Positions 1 to 8,778 of a DNA stretch of 64,000 bases are shown one piece after another. The translations under genes and the position numbers were made by a program. Every line of letters starts with the position of its first letter. The first letter of the stretch is position 1. Origin of the DNA: JADKAV01 sp037045455 (lineage in GTDB: Bacteria > Actinomycetota > Actinomycetes > S36-B12 > UBA10799); the NCBI GenBank assembly GCA_037045455.1, contig JBAOIN010000007.1, positions 62,001 to 126,000 on the forward strand. The letters are read 5' to 3'. The notes under the pieces are model-generated. The model was not told the DNA's origin and ran no database searches. It worked only from the letters and a program-made list of their open reading frames with translations.

Positions 1-1
1 C

Positions 2-676
2 GAACGCTGGCTGCTGGTTGCGGTCTTGTTGCCGCTGACCGGTCCGTGGCTGACGTTCTCAGTGCTGGTTGCACTGGGCGCACTGAGCCTGGCGTACACG
101 GTGTTGACCCGGATCCGGTGGAGCCATGTGCCCATCGATCCGGTGGTGCGGCCGCAGTTGGTGGCGATCACCGACCCTGGCTTCCCGGCTTGGGAAGCCG
201 ACCGGATGCAGTGGGGTCCGGCAGCTCTGCTCGGTCTGCTCGTGATGGTTGCAGCCGCAGCCGGTGCGCCGTGGGTAGTGCTCGCCGGCTATGCCATCGC
301 GCTCGGGCTGTATGGGGTGGCCTATGGCAGCGGCCCACGCGGCCGGCTGGGCTGGATGGCGCCGTCCGTGGCCCGGACCAGCGAAATGGTGATTCTGCTG
401 GCTGTGGCTTGGTTTGCATCCCAGCCTGCTGGCGCCGCGGTCTTCGCCCTGCTGGCGGCCTCGGCTTGGCGGCACTACGACGTGATTTACCGGATTCGCA
501 ATCAGCAGGTCCTGCCCGACCGCCGGGGGACAGTGCTGTTGCTGGGCGCAGCTGGCCGGGTGCTGGTCGCGATCGTGCTGCTGCTCGTGTTCGGCTCAGG
601 TGCGTGGTTGTGGTTCGCGCTGTACCTCGCCGTGGTCGCGGTGCTGGACTCGCTGCGCAGCTGGTTGATGGGCTAG
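2..676 (+). CDS. C-terminal part of a multi-pass membrane protein (DUF5941-like), 5' truncated
   Basis: The frame is open from the first bases of the window, so the start lies outside it and only about 224 residues are visible. The visible part is very hydrophobic, with about six predicted membrane segments separated by short arginine-rich loops, including a YRIRNQ motif. It resembles the C-terminal membrane domain (DUF5941) found in actinobacterial proteins that also carry nucleotidyltransferase or CDP-alcohol phosphatidyltransferase domains. That link is from memory and is tentative. The gene converges on the RTX-protein gene with a gap of 56 bp. Confidence 0.55.
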   Translation, partial: ERWLLVAVLLPLTGPWLTFSVLVALGALSLAYTVLTRIRWSHVPIDPVVRPQLVAITDPGFPAWEADRMQWGPAALLGLLVMVAAAAGAPWVVLAGYAIALGLYGVAYGSGPRGRLGWMAPSVARTSEMVILLAVAWFASQPAGAAVFALLAASAWRHYDVIYRIRNQQVLPDRRGTVLLLGAAGRVLVAIVLLLVFGSGAWLWFALYLAVVAVLDSLRSWLMG

Positions 677-732
677 CCAGATCGAAGGTGTCTGGCCTGA
701 CGGCGTCAACCCACGCCTGCTGAGGGGTCAGT

Positions 733-2217
733 TCACTTCACCGTGATGCGCCAGGCATCGCTGGGGTAGGCCTGACCGCGACCCGGCTTGCTGTAGGTGA
801 TCTTGCGCTGCTCGTAATCGGTGAGCATCGTTTCGATCCAGTACTCGCCCTTGGGCGTCCCGGCTGGCACGTCGACAATCGCGGAGTACGTTCCCCTGAC
901 TTCATCGCCGCTGTCAAGCGTGAGGTACCTGTGCCCGATCACATTCCAGGGATACGAGCTGTCGGGCTGCTTGTCGCCCATCACGAACATCGACGACAGC
1001 TGCTTGTGAATCCGCGCCGCGTCATACAGGTCGAGCTCGATCCGTAGCAGGGATCCTTGTGAACTGTCGACTGTGCCATCCGGACCCAGCCCGTGCACGC
1101 GCAGATCCCGCACCACAGGTCCCCGGTTCTCGTTGGGGTTGTTGAGGGTGAACCGCCCCGGTAACACCTGGCTGGTGGTCTTGCCGGCGAGGTCGGTGAC
1201 CTTTACATGGACGTCGTAACTGCCCGACCACGCGTACTTCCCAACGCTGGCTTCGGCAGTCTGCCAAACGCCGTCGTTCAGGTTGCCCGAGACGCGGGTG
1301 ATGCGGCCCAGGGAGCCTTTGCCCTTCTCGCCCTGTTCCTCGCCCTGTAGCCAAGCCTCGACCGCGTAGATGCCAGTGTCGTCTGCCAGTCGCAGCGTGA
1401 AGCCGCCGCCGTTGCTGTAGTAGTCCGGGATGGCGCGGTTACCTTCACCCGTGCTGTAAGGCAGCATCTCGCCGCCGCCGTCACCGCCGAGGATCCGCGG
1501 CGCGCGCGTGTCGTTGCGGCAGTTCTGCTGGGTCTCGCAGTCCACGGCATCACATCCGTTGCTACCCGAGGCGCCGTCGAAACCGTCGGTACCGCGCTCG
1601 CCGATCAGCCAGTCGCCGGCGGAACCCCCGTGCAGGGTGTCGACGCCCCGATAGCCGCGGACCTCGTCGCGGCCGCTCTGGCCAGTCACGCTGTCGTCGC
1701 CGAGCCAGCCGTCCATGACGTCGTCGCCGGCCCCGCCCTTGATCGTGTCGTTGCCGCTGGAACCGTTGATGGTGTCCTTACCCGGCCCGCCGAGTACCAC
1801 GTCGATCTGGGTGCCGCCGGTGATCGCGTCACTGCCGCTGCCGCCCAGGAGACGATTGCGGCCGAACGTGCCACGCATGGTGTCGTTACCTGGCCCGCCG
1901 ACCGCTAGGTCGTTGCCGCCATCGGCGTGGATCGTGTCGTGTCCATGGCCACCGAGCACTTCGTCGTCGCCGAGCCCGGCCAGGATGATGTCGTTGCCAC
2001 CCCGTCCGTCGATGGTGTCGTCGCCGCCGAGTCCGCAGATGATGTCGGGCTCCGGCGTACCGGTGAGGACGTCGGCTTTGTTCGTGCCGACAATGCTGCA
2101 CTGGTGGCCGTTCACCGTCGTGACCGGCGACTTCGCCACCGCCGTCGCTTGAGCCGGTACAACGGTCAGGCAAAAGGCCAGTGCGGTTGTGCAGAGTAGC
2201 GCGCTGGTGCGCAGCAT
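733..2217 (-). CDS. Secreted RTX (haemolysin-type calcium-binding repeat) protein
   Basis: This 494-residue protein starts with a clear signal peptide (MLRTSALLCTT, hydrophobic core, then an AQA-type cleavage site). Residues of about 45-215 contain many glycine/aspartate nonapeptides of the GGxGxDxx type (for example LGGPGNDT, KGGAGDDV), which form calcium-binding parallel beta rolls once outside the cell. Residues of about 230-494 contain no family I recognise and look like beta-rich extracellular modules. A purine-rich stretch (GAGGGGG) sits about 5 bases before the ATG. No type I secretion genes are nearby, so export probably uses Sec. The target is unknown; a surface or adhesion role is only inference. 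Confidence 0.8.
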   Translation of the reverse strand: MLRTSALLCTTALAFCLTVVPAQATAVAKSPVTTVNGHQCSIVGTNKADVLTGTPEPDIICGLGGDDTIDGRGGNDIILAGLGDDEVLGGHGHDTIHADGGNDLAVGGPGNDTMRGTFGRNRLLGGSGSDAITGGTQIDVVLGGPGKDTINGSSGNDTIKGGAGDDVMDGWLGDDSVTGQSGRDEVRGYRGVDTLHGGSAGDWLIGERGTDGFDGASGSNGCDAVDCETQQNCRNDTRAPRILGGDGGGEMLPYSTGEGNRAIPDYYSNGGGFTLRLADDTGIYAVEAWLQGEEQGEKGKGSLGRITRVSGNLNDGVWQTAEASVGKYAWSGSYDVHVKVTDLAGKTTSQVLPGRFTLNNPNENRGPVVRDLRVHGLGPDGTVDSSQGSLLRIELDLYDAARIHKQLSSMFVMGDKQPDSSYPWNVIGHRYLTLDSGDEVRGTYSAIVDVPAGTPKGEYWIETMLTDYEQRKITYSKPGRGQAYPSDAWRITVK

Positions 2218-2272
2218 TAAGCCCCCTCAGGTGTTGATCTTGTGGTGCCCGCTGCGAATCCGAACGAAGCTG

Positions 2273-2340
2273 ACTGTGTGGAACTTCACAGTGGAGTTTC
2301 GGGGAGTGCCATGACGTTCACCGTTTGGTGCGCAACGGTG
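2273..2340 (-). terminator. Two small inverted repeats behind the glycosyltransferase gene
   Basis: ACTGTG/CACAGT (2273-2278 and 2287-2292) and CACCGTT/AACGGTG (2319-2325 and 2334-2340) can each form a hairpin with an 8-base loop. They lie between the end of the LCP-glycosyltransferase operon and the RTX gene, both on the minus strand. They could end transcription of the first operon or serve as operators for the second. No U-tract is evident. Confidence 0.35.
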
Positions 2341-2375
2341 CAAGATTCTCAGAAGGGTGAAGCGGCGGGTCTGGG

Positions 2376-3242
2376 CTAGATCACCGGCGGTCGGCCGTAC
2401 CGGGCCATCTCCAGCACCGTCGACCACTGCAGCGGCCGCCGTGGGCCCGGGTCCTCGCGCCAGCCCTCCCGGAAGCCACCCCACCACGCGCGCCACGCGT
2501 CTGGATCGCGCCGCGAGCGCAGCCGCTGGACAGCCGTCCAACTCGCGACATAGGGCACACCCACCGGCCACGGGAGGTTGCGCCGCGCCAGCCAGACCCG
2601 GTTGCGGGCGTTGAGCCGGTAGTAGTCGGCGTGCCGGGTGGGGTGCATCACCGGGTGGCAGGCCGTGATGTCACCGGCGTACCAGACGATGCGCCCGCTG
2701 TCCCAGACTCGCCAGGCCAGCTCGATGCCCTCGTGGGCGTACCAGAACGATCCTGGCCAGCCGCCTGCGCTGTCGAACACCTCACGCGGGATGGCAACTG
2801 CGCCCTCCCACAGACTGAACACTGCGCTGGAATGCCGGGGGTTGCCCTTGCGGGTGCGTGGAATCCAGCGCGTGGGGTCGTCCTCGGACTCCGGATCGGT
2901 CACCCGCGGCTGGATCAGCCCGAAGCGCGGGTTCTCGGCGAACTTCTGTGCCATCCGCAGCAGCGTGTCCGGCTCAGGCAGCCAGGCGTCGTCGTCGAGG
3001 AAGAACAACATCGGTGCAGTCGTGGCCGCGGCACCGGCATTGCGCCCGGCGGGGATTCCGACGTTCTCCGGCAGCGCGAGAGCGCGCACACCAGCCGGCA
3101 GGTCGACCGGCGCCCAACCGTTGCCGACCACGACGATGTCGGTCGTCACGCCCTGCTGGGCGAGCACGGAGTCAAGTGCTCGGCGCAACTCGGCGGGACG
3201 TTGTCCCTGAGTGAGCAGGACGACGGCGAAGTCGGTGAGCAT
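2376..3242 (-). CDS. Family 2 glycosyltransferase
   Basis: This 288-residue protein begins FAVVLLTQGQRPAEL, has the nucleotide-sugar binding pattern of GT-A family 2 enzymes, and has a DDD metal-binding triad at about residues 85-87 (FFLDDDAW). Later parts (EGIELAWRV, HPVMHP) match the acceptor side of rhamnosyl- and galactosyltransferase-like members. The ATG overlaps the stop codon of the upstream LCP gene by one base (TGATG), so the two are translationally coupled. In mycobacteria the rhamnosyltransferase WbbL lies near an LCP gene. A role in cell-wall polysaccharide synthesis is therefore likely, but the exact sugar is not known. Confidence 0.8.
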   Translation of the reverse strand: MLTDFAVVLLTQGQRPAELRRALDSVLAQQGVTTDIVVVGNGWAPVDLPAGVRALALPENVGIPAGRNAGAAATTAPMLFFLDDDAWLPEPDTLLRMAQKFAENPRFGLIQPRVTDPESEDDPTRWIPRTRKGNPRHSSAVFSLWEGAVAIPREVFDSAGGWPGSFWYAHEGIELAWRVWDSGRIVWYAGDITACHPVMHPTRHADYYRLNARNRVWLARRNLPWPVGVPYVASWTAVQRLRSRRDPDAWRAWWGGFREGWREDPGPRRPLQWSTVLEMARYGRPPVI

Positions 3243-4648
3243 CAGCTCACACAGATGCTTTTCTCGGCCGTGGAGGGCGACGAGGTGTCGGTCGGGTCTT
3301 TCTTCTTCTTGGTCACCACCGGCACAACGCCGGAGTAGTCCTCGCCGACCTTCAGCACGAGCACGCCGTCTGTGCGCTGGATGACCTTGCTGGCCGTGGC
3401 GCCCGTCGCGTAGGTCAAGGTGCGGGCGGCCTCGGCGCTGTCGGCACCGTAGGAGACCGTCGTCGTCGCTGTGTTGTTCTTCGCGCCCTGCGTGCCGACC
3501 ACCTGGTAACCCTGCTTGGTGAGATCCTTCGCGACCACATCGGCGAATCCCGGCGTAGGCGTGCCGTTGACGACCAGCACCTGGATGTTCTCGGGCGGCA
3601 CCGTCAAAGCTGTCTGGCCGGGCGGCACCGTCGCGGGCTCGGGCCACGGCTGATCGTGAATGATCGCGTTGAACATCTTGTTCGCCTTGGCCTGGTCCCA
3701 CGAAACCGTCGAGCCATCCGCGTTGTAGACGAACGGCACGGTCACGAACGTGACGTCGGAAGGCCGAATCCCTGTCATCGACTCGGCGATCGCCTGGATC
3801 GTGTCGATGTCCGACAGGCTCTTGTCCGTGGACAACGACTTCGTGCCGGCATCGAGCAGGTTGAACAGCTTGATCGGATTGGTGATCACGCCGGCGCTGG
3901 TGATCTTGCGGATCATCGAGCCGATGAAGTCCTGCTGACGCTGAATGCGCTGGATGTCGCTGCCGTCGCCGAGGGTCTCCCGGGCCCGCACGTAGGCCAG
4001 CGCGTTCTCGCCGCTGACCGTCTGCTTGCCGGCGGGCAGCTTGAGCCCGGAGTTCGGGTCGTCGACCGGCTGCTCGAGGCAGATCTCGACTCCGCCAACT
4101 GCGTCCACCATGTCCTTGAACCCGTTGAAGTTGACGACGATGAAGTGGTCCACAGAGATCCCGGTCAGTTCTTCGACGGCCTTGACCGTGCATCCGGGAC
4201 CGCCGATGTCGAACGCCTCGTTGAAGCGGCCCGTGTAGCCGCCCTGCTGCACGCCGCGGGAGTTCTTGCACATCGGCAGGGTCACCAGTGAGTCGCGCGG
4301 GATGCTCATGCCGGTCACCCGAGTCCGGTCCCCGGAGATGTGGAACAGCAGAGTCGTGTCACTGCGCTGACCCTCGATGCCCGCGTTCGTCGAGTTCCCG
4401 TACTTCTTGCTGCCCTTGATGTCACGGGTGTCCGAGCCCATCACGAGGATGTTGATGGGCTGGCCGGCATTTGGATCGGCGGCAGGCCGTGGCTGCCAGT
4501 TGTCGCTCGGGTCGATGATCGTGATGTTCTTGCCGAGTTGATCGCGCAACGCCGCCCCGGCAGCGGCCGCACCGGTCGCCAGCAGAACCATCACGGAGGC
4601 AATGCCGGCGAGCACGCGCGGCCAACGGCGGCGTCGTGCCATCTGCAT
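3242..4648 (-). CDS. LytR-CpsA-Psr (LCP) family protein with LytR C-terminal domain
   Basis: The 468-residue protein has a short basic N-terminus and one membrane anchor (residues about 12-35), so it is a membrane protein facing outward. The LCP catalytic domain follows (residues about 65-290) with the motifs MGSDTRD, RSDTTLLFH, IPRDSLV and ALAYVRARETLGDGSDIQR. Residues about 340-440 form a LytR_C domain. LCP proteins transfer lipid-linked glycopolymers onto peptidoglycan; in relatives of Mycobacterium they attach arabinogalactan. The gene is divergent from the amidase gene and first in an operon with the glycosyltransferase, which fits cell-wall polymer attachment. Confidence 0.9.
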   Translation of the reverse strand: MQMARRRRWPRVLAGIASVMVLLATGAAAAGAALRDQLGKNITIIDPSDNWQPRPAADPNAGQPINILVMGSDTRDIKGSKKYGNSTNAGIEGQRSDTTLLFHISGDRTRVTGMSIPRDSLVTLPMCKNSRGVQQGGYTGRFNEAFDIGGPGCTVKAVEELTGISVDHFIVVNFNGFKDMVDAVGGVEICLEQPVDDPNSGLKLPAGKQTVSGENALAYVRARETLGDGSDIQRIQRQQDFIGSMIRKITSAGVITNPIKLFNLLDAGTKSLSTDKSLSDIDTIQAIAESMTGIRPSDVTFVTVPFVYNADGSTVSWDQAKANKMFNAIIHDQPWPEPATVPPGQTALTVPPENIQVLVVNGTPTPGFADVVAKDLTKQGYQVVGTQGAKNNTATTTVSYGADSAEAARTLTYATGATASKVIQRTDGVLVLKVGEDYSGVVPVVTKKKKDPTDTSSPSTAEKSICVS

Positions 4649-4874
4649 TTCCCCTCTCGACTGGTTCTATCAAGCGTACCCGTACGCCGGGCAGGCTAAT
4701 GATCGTTGGATGTCAGGACGCGGTTCGGCGTTCCCGGTCAGGGGATCGCGTTTGGAGCCAGCTCGTCCGATATCCGAACGCTTTGATGACGATTCGGTCG
4801 CGAGGCCCGGATATCCCGTGCCCGGCCCGCATCGCCCGGCAGCGTGGTCTCGGTAACGAAAGGTAGGTGCCTGC

Positions 4875-7800
4875 GTGCGTGTCCGCTTCCCCCTCGCGCT
4901 CGTGATCGTCCTGGCGGCTGGTTTCCTGCTGCCCGTGACCGGCCTCCCCGGACTGGGACCGAAGCCGGTGCCGACCCGGGTGCAGACGCTGGACCTGGCC
5001 GCCATGGCACCGTCCGGAGGCCGCGGCATGTCCGGTGTCGACCAGCCGACCGCCGCTCAGAGCCAGGTCGTGGCGACCAAGCCCTTCGGTCTGGTCGGGC
5101 TTTCCTGGGACACCCCGCCGCCGGCCGGCTCCATCGTGAAGGTGCGGGTACGCGAGCAGGACGCCTGGACCGCGTGGCTGCCCATCCCGTGGCACGACGA
5201 CCACGGCCCGGACCCGGACAGCGCCGAAGGCGTCCAGGCCCGTTCCGGCACCGACCCGATGCTGACCGGGGAGTCCGACGCCGTGCAGGTCTGGGTGCAG
5301 ACCCCGGACGGCCAAGCCCCGCCCAACGCTCAGGTGCACCTGGTCGATACCGATGACGTGGGCGTGCAGCAGACCTCGCTGGCGCAAGCCAGCGCCGCCC
5401 CGGGGATGCCGCAGATCATCACCCGGGCGCAATGGGGTGCCGACGAGAGCATGCGCAACCGCGGACCGATCTACTCCTCGGTCGTCAAGGTGGGCTTCGT
5501 CCACCACACGGTCTCCAGCAGCACGTACACCGCCGACCAGGCCGCAGCTCAGGTGCGCAACCTCTACGCCTGGTACACCAAGGGCCTGAAGTACTCCGAC
5601 ATGGCCTACAACTTCCTGGTCGACCGCTTCGGTCGGTTGTACGAGGGTCGCTACGGGGGCATGGACCGGCCGGTGGTCGGTGGGCACACCGCGGGGTTGA
5701 ACAACGACTCCTTCGCGGTCTCCGCGATGGGCAACTTCGAGGAGTTCAACCCGTCCTCGTCCGACATGGCCGCGATCAAGGAATCGATCGCGAAGCTGAT
5801 GGCCTGGAAACTCGGTTTGAGCGGGCGCGACCCGGGCGGCAAGGACACCCTGCTGAGCACAGGTTCGCTGAACAGCGGGTTCTGGGAGGCAGGGGAGACC
5901 GCAACTTTGAACCGCGTCTCCGGGCACAAGGACGCCGGCAACACGGCATGCCCGGGCAAGTACTTGTACGCGCAGGTGCCGGCGATCCGGGCGCGTGCTT
6001 CGCAGATCTTCAAGAACGGCGGCGGGGGTGGTGGGGGAGTGGCTGACATTCCCGACCTCATCACTCCGAATCCCGTCACCAACGAGTTCAACTTCCGTGG
6101 CTCGGGGTACGGCGACGGCGTCGGCGTGCCGCGCGCCGGCGTGCTCGGGCAGGCCCGCGACGGCAAGAAGGCGGCCGGAATCCTCAAGCACTACCTCGCC
6201 GGCGTCTCGGTGGGCAAGGCTGCCGACGACCGCATCATCCGGGTGGCGTTGGGGACGCCGAAGCGAACGATCGTGGATTCGCAGTCGTTGGGCAAAGGCG
6301 GCGGCGCGATGCGAGTCGGGAAACTGGCTGGCTCTGCCAGTACCGTTGCCCGCTTGCAAGCCAGCGGCGACAGCGTCGTCGTCGAGCGCAAGCAGGGCAA
6401 GAAGTGGCAGCGCATGAGCACGGCGCCGAGGGTGCGCATCCGCTGGGCTGGGACCCGCACGGCCGGGAAACTGGGTTCGGCGCCCACCGCGGTCCGCATC
6501 GGTGCGGATGTCTTGCGGCACGGTTCGGTCACCGCCACGGTCGTCTCCGGGAGGCTGCGGCTGATCGCCTCATTGCGCCTCGCGGACGAGTACCTGCCGT
6601 ATTTGTCCCTGGTGCCACGGAACTGGCCGGAACAGGCGCAGCGGGCCATTGCCATTGCCGCGCGCAGCAAGGCGCTGGCCGCGCAGTACGACTCCGCCTG
6701 CGGGTGTCACCTGTCCGACTCCGGTTTCCTCGGGCAGAAGGCCATTGCGCAGAAGGGCTACCGCACGTGGCGCAAGGCGGCCAGCGGGAGCCTGGCGCTG
6801 ACGTACAACGGCGCCCCGATCGACGTGCCGCTGTTCGATTCCTCCGGAGGTGCGACCTCCAACGCTTCCGACGTCTGGGGCAAGGATGTGCCGTGGCTGA
6901 AGAGCGCCGAGGACCCGTGGAGCCTGCAGGCAAAGAACACGCAGTACGCCAGTTGGGACCAGCAGACCCGCCCGCAGGCCGATGTGGCAAAGGTGTTCGG
7001 GCTGTCCGACGTCGCTCGGCTGGATCTGCGCACCCGGCTCACTGGGGGAGCGGTGGCCACCGCCATCGCCACAAGTTCGTCCGGGCAGACAGCGACGATC
7101 ACCGGTGAGCAGTTGCGCGTGCAGTTGCAGCTGCCCTCGGCTTACATCGCCCGCGCGGTCGACCCGGCGCCGGTTTCGGCAACGGCTCTGTCCGCCTCGC
7201 TGAGCGGCGGTCGCAAGGGTACGCCGGTGGTGGCCCAGGCCACCGATACCACGGTGGTCGCGCTCGCTGCTGCCTACGCAGGGACGCAGGGCCGCCCGTT
7301 GTTCGTCGTGGGCAGCGGTGGACCTACGACCGCGGTGCGCAAGGCGTTGCGAGGCAAGCGCATGACTGTGGTCGGTGGGTTCAGCGCAAAGGCCCTCAAG
7401 ACTCTGAGTCGCGTGGGTTCGGTGCGGCGGGTGACCGCTGGTGACGCGCCAAGCCTGTCGTTGAAACTGGCATCGGCGGCGGCTGGATCCAGTCGCCGCG
7501 TGGTGTACGTGGTCAGTTCGGGCAATGCCACGGCGATGGCCAGCGCCGCGATGGCAGCCGCTCGCTCCCGGGGTTACCTGCTCGCGGTGTCCAAGACACC
7601 GTCCGCGACGGCGGTGAAGTTCACCAAGGCGCACGCCAGCAGAACGGTCGTGGTCGCGGGTAAGAAGGAGATCTCCAACGCTGCCGCTTCGGTGCTGCGC
7701 AAGCCCGTGCGGTTGGGCGCGCAGAACCCCGTCACCAGGTCGTCACGGCTGGCCGCTCTCGGGCCGCGCCATGGCCAGGCGATCCTCGTCGATGCCGCCC

Positions 7801-7964
7801 GGCCGATGGCCGCGGCTGCGGCGGCAGCGAGTCGGCAGGCGGTGCTGTTCGTGCAGGGCAGCGCGGGCAAAGCCGTGAAGTTCGTGCAGTCCAGCCCGGC
7901 CATCGCAGTTCTGCGCTCGGTGGGTGCTGATCCGTCGGTGGTCTCGGCCGTCCGCCGGGCGTGA
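4875..7964 (+). CDS. Secreted three-module peptidoglycan enzyme: amidase/PGRP, SpoIID, CWB2 repeats
   Basis: This 1029-residue protein starts at GTG with a GGTAGG-like ribosome site about 8 bases upstream and has a signal peptide ending near residue 20. A beta-rich N-terminal region precedes an N-acetylmuramoyl-L-alanine amidase/PGRP domain at about residues 178-375, with zinc-ligand motifs FVHHTV and SGHKDAGNTACPG. After a glycine linker comes a region ending in a SpoIID-like domain (about 570-700, with the IAIAARSKALA and FDSSGGATSNASDVWG motifs). Residues about 765-1028 carry cell-wall-binding repeats (CWB2 type, for example TVVGGFSAKALKTL). It probably cuts stem peptides while anchored to the wall. 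It is divergent from the LCP gene. Confidence 0.85.
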   Translation: MRVRFPLALVIVLAAGFLLPVTGLPGLGPKPVPTRVQTLDLAAMAPSGGRGMSGVDQPTAAQSQVVATKPFGLVGLSWDTPPPAGSIVKVRVREQDAWTAWLPIPWHDDHGPDPDSAEGVQARSGTDPMLTGESDAVQVWVQTPDGQAPPNAQVHLVDTDDVGVQQTSLAQASAAPGMPQIITRAQWGADESMRNRGPIYSSVVKVGFVHHTVSSSTYTADQAAAQVRNLYAWYTKGLKYSDMAYNFLVDRFGRLYEGRYGGMDRPVVGGHTAGLNNDSFAVSAMGNFEEFNPSSSDMAAIKESIAKLMAWKLGLSGRDPGGKDTLLSTGSLNSGFWEAGETATLNRVSGHKDAGNTACPGKYLYAQVPAIRARASQIFKNGGGGGGGVADIPDLITPNPVTNEFNFRGSGYGDGVGVPRAGVLGQARDGKKAAGILKHYLAGVSVGKAADDRIIRVALGTPKRTIVDSQSLGKGGGAMRVGKLAGSASTVARLQASGDSVVVERKQGKKWQRMSTAPRVRIRWAGTRTAGKLGSAPTAVRIGADVLRHGSVTATVVSGRLRLIASLRLADEYLPYLSLVPRNWPEQAQRAIAIAARSKALAAQYDSACGCHLSDSGFLGQKAIAQKGYRTWRKAASGSLALTYNGAPIDVPLFDSSGGATSNASDVWGKDVPWLKSAEDPWSLQAKNTQYASWDQQTRPQADVAKVFGLSDVARLDLRTRLTGGAVATAIATSSSGQTATITGEQLRVQLQLPSAYIARAVDPAPVSATALSASLSGGRKGTPVVAQATDTTVVALAAAYAGTQGRPLFVVGSGGPTTAVRKALRGKRMTVVGGFSAKALKTLSRVGSVRRVTAGDAPSLSLKLASAAAGSSRRVVYVVSSGNATAMASAAMAAARSRGYLLAVSKTPSATAVKFTKAHASRTVVVAGKKEISNAAASVLRKPVRLGAQNPVTRSSRLAALGPRHGQAILVDAARPMAAAAAAASRQAVLFVQGSAGKAVKFVQSSPAIAVLRSVGADPSVVSAVRRA

Positions 7965-7998
7965 ATGTTCTCTCCTGACCGGCGGCCCCCGGCACGCC

Positions 7999-8093
7999 CG
8001 ATCCGTGAGCATTCCGGGCATCCGTTAGCGCCGCGGGCGGGTTTATGGCGCCCTGCATGCTCACCGATGCCCAGAATGCTCAAGGATTGCGGC
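7999..8093 (+). repeat. Family A intergenic palindrome, copy 1
   Basis: This is an imperfect 95 bp palindrome. Each arm carries the word ATCSGTKAG twice, 19 bp apart (forward at 8001 and 8020, inverted at 8060 and 8079). The GC-rich centre can form its own hairpin (GGGCG/CGCCC type). It lies between the convergent amidase and TIGR03089 genes. Confidence 0.85.
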
Positions 8094-8094
8094 T

Positions 8095-8737
8095 TCACCC
8101 GCTTCTGGCCGCAACGGCCGTGATCGATTCCCCGTCACCCGGACCCAGCACCACCGAGCCACCGACGGCCAGCGGGGCAGCGACCAGCGCCAGCACCCCG
8201 GTCAGGTCATTCGGAACAAGCTCGGTGCCCAGTCGCCCGCCGACCTCCAGCTCGACTTGCGACGCGTAGGCACTCGCCCGCTCGAACAACTCCAGCGCGG
8301 ACAGCCCCGGCATCCCGCCCGGCTCGACGGGCGGCAGCATCAGTGCATCAGGCATCCCGCGCACGTCCGCGGGGAAGAACCAGTCGGCGCTGACCCCGGC
8401 GGGCGCAGGCGCCATGCCCAGCGGATCGGCGACCACCACCATGTCGCCGTCCGGACCCACCACGAAATCGCCGTCGCTCCCGAGGGTCAGCTCGGCCCCC
8501 GCCTCCCAGACAGCGACGCACCACACCGCGGCCATCCAGTGCAAGTGGCAGCGCCACGCGCCACTGAGGTGACCGGGTGTCCACGTCGGCTTCCAACCGC
8601 AAGAAGTTGACGGTCTTCGTGACCCAGTTGTCGAACGTGGCGCGGGATAGTTCCACCCGGCCCTGCGTGCAATCCGTCACGAACGGCAGGCCCGGGTTCT
8701 CGCGCAGAGCGGCGAGCCGGGCGGCGGGCAGGGTCAT
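8095..8737 (-). CDS. TIGR03089 family protein (acyl-CoA synthetase-like fragment), one apparent frameshift
   Basis: The N-terminal part (about residues 1-55: PFVTDCTQGRVELSRATFDNWVTKTVNFLRLE) and the C-terminal part (WMAAVWCVAVWEAGAELTLG to the end) lie in different frames. Removing one base from GGG at 8575-8577 joins them through TGHLSGAWRCHLHW into about 213 residues, the usual family length. The family resembles the first third of AMP-binding enzymes and has no known function. In mycobacteria (Rv3268) it also lies next to an LCP gene and a mannose-1-P guanylyltransferase. The shift is read as a sequencing insertion. Confidence 0.75.
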
Positions 8738-8778
8738 GGTGTCCCATCGTAAGTGGCACGGCTGGCAGACTGACGGGC

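Noticed and set aside
1715..2152. Plus-strand open frames opposite the RTX repeats
   Set aside because: They only reflect the repeated GGxGxD codons read in reverse; no start signal or domain.
2376..4271. One 631-codon protein covering both the glycosyltransferase and the LCP region
   Set aside because: Its first 343 codons are the wrong frame of the LCP gene; the true glycosyltransferase starts at the TGATG overlap at 3242.
4713..6521. A 602-codon minus-strand open frame across the amidase gene
   Set aside because: It is a mirror of the amidase coding sequence with low-complexity composition, and the amidase frame has clear domains.
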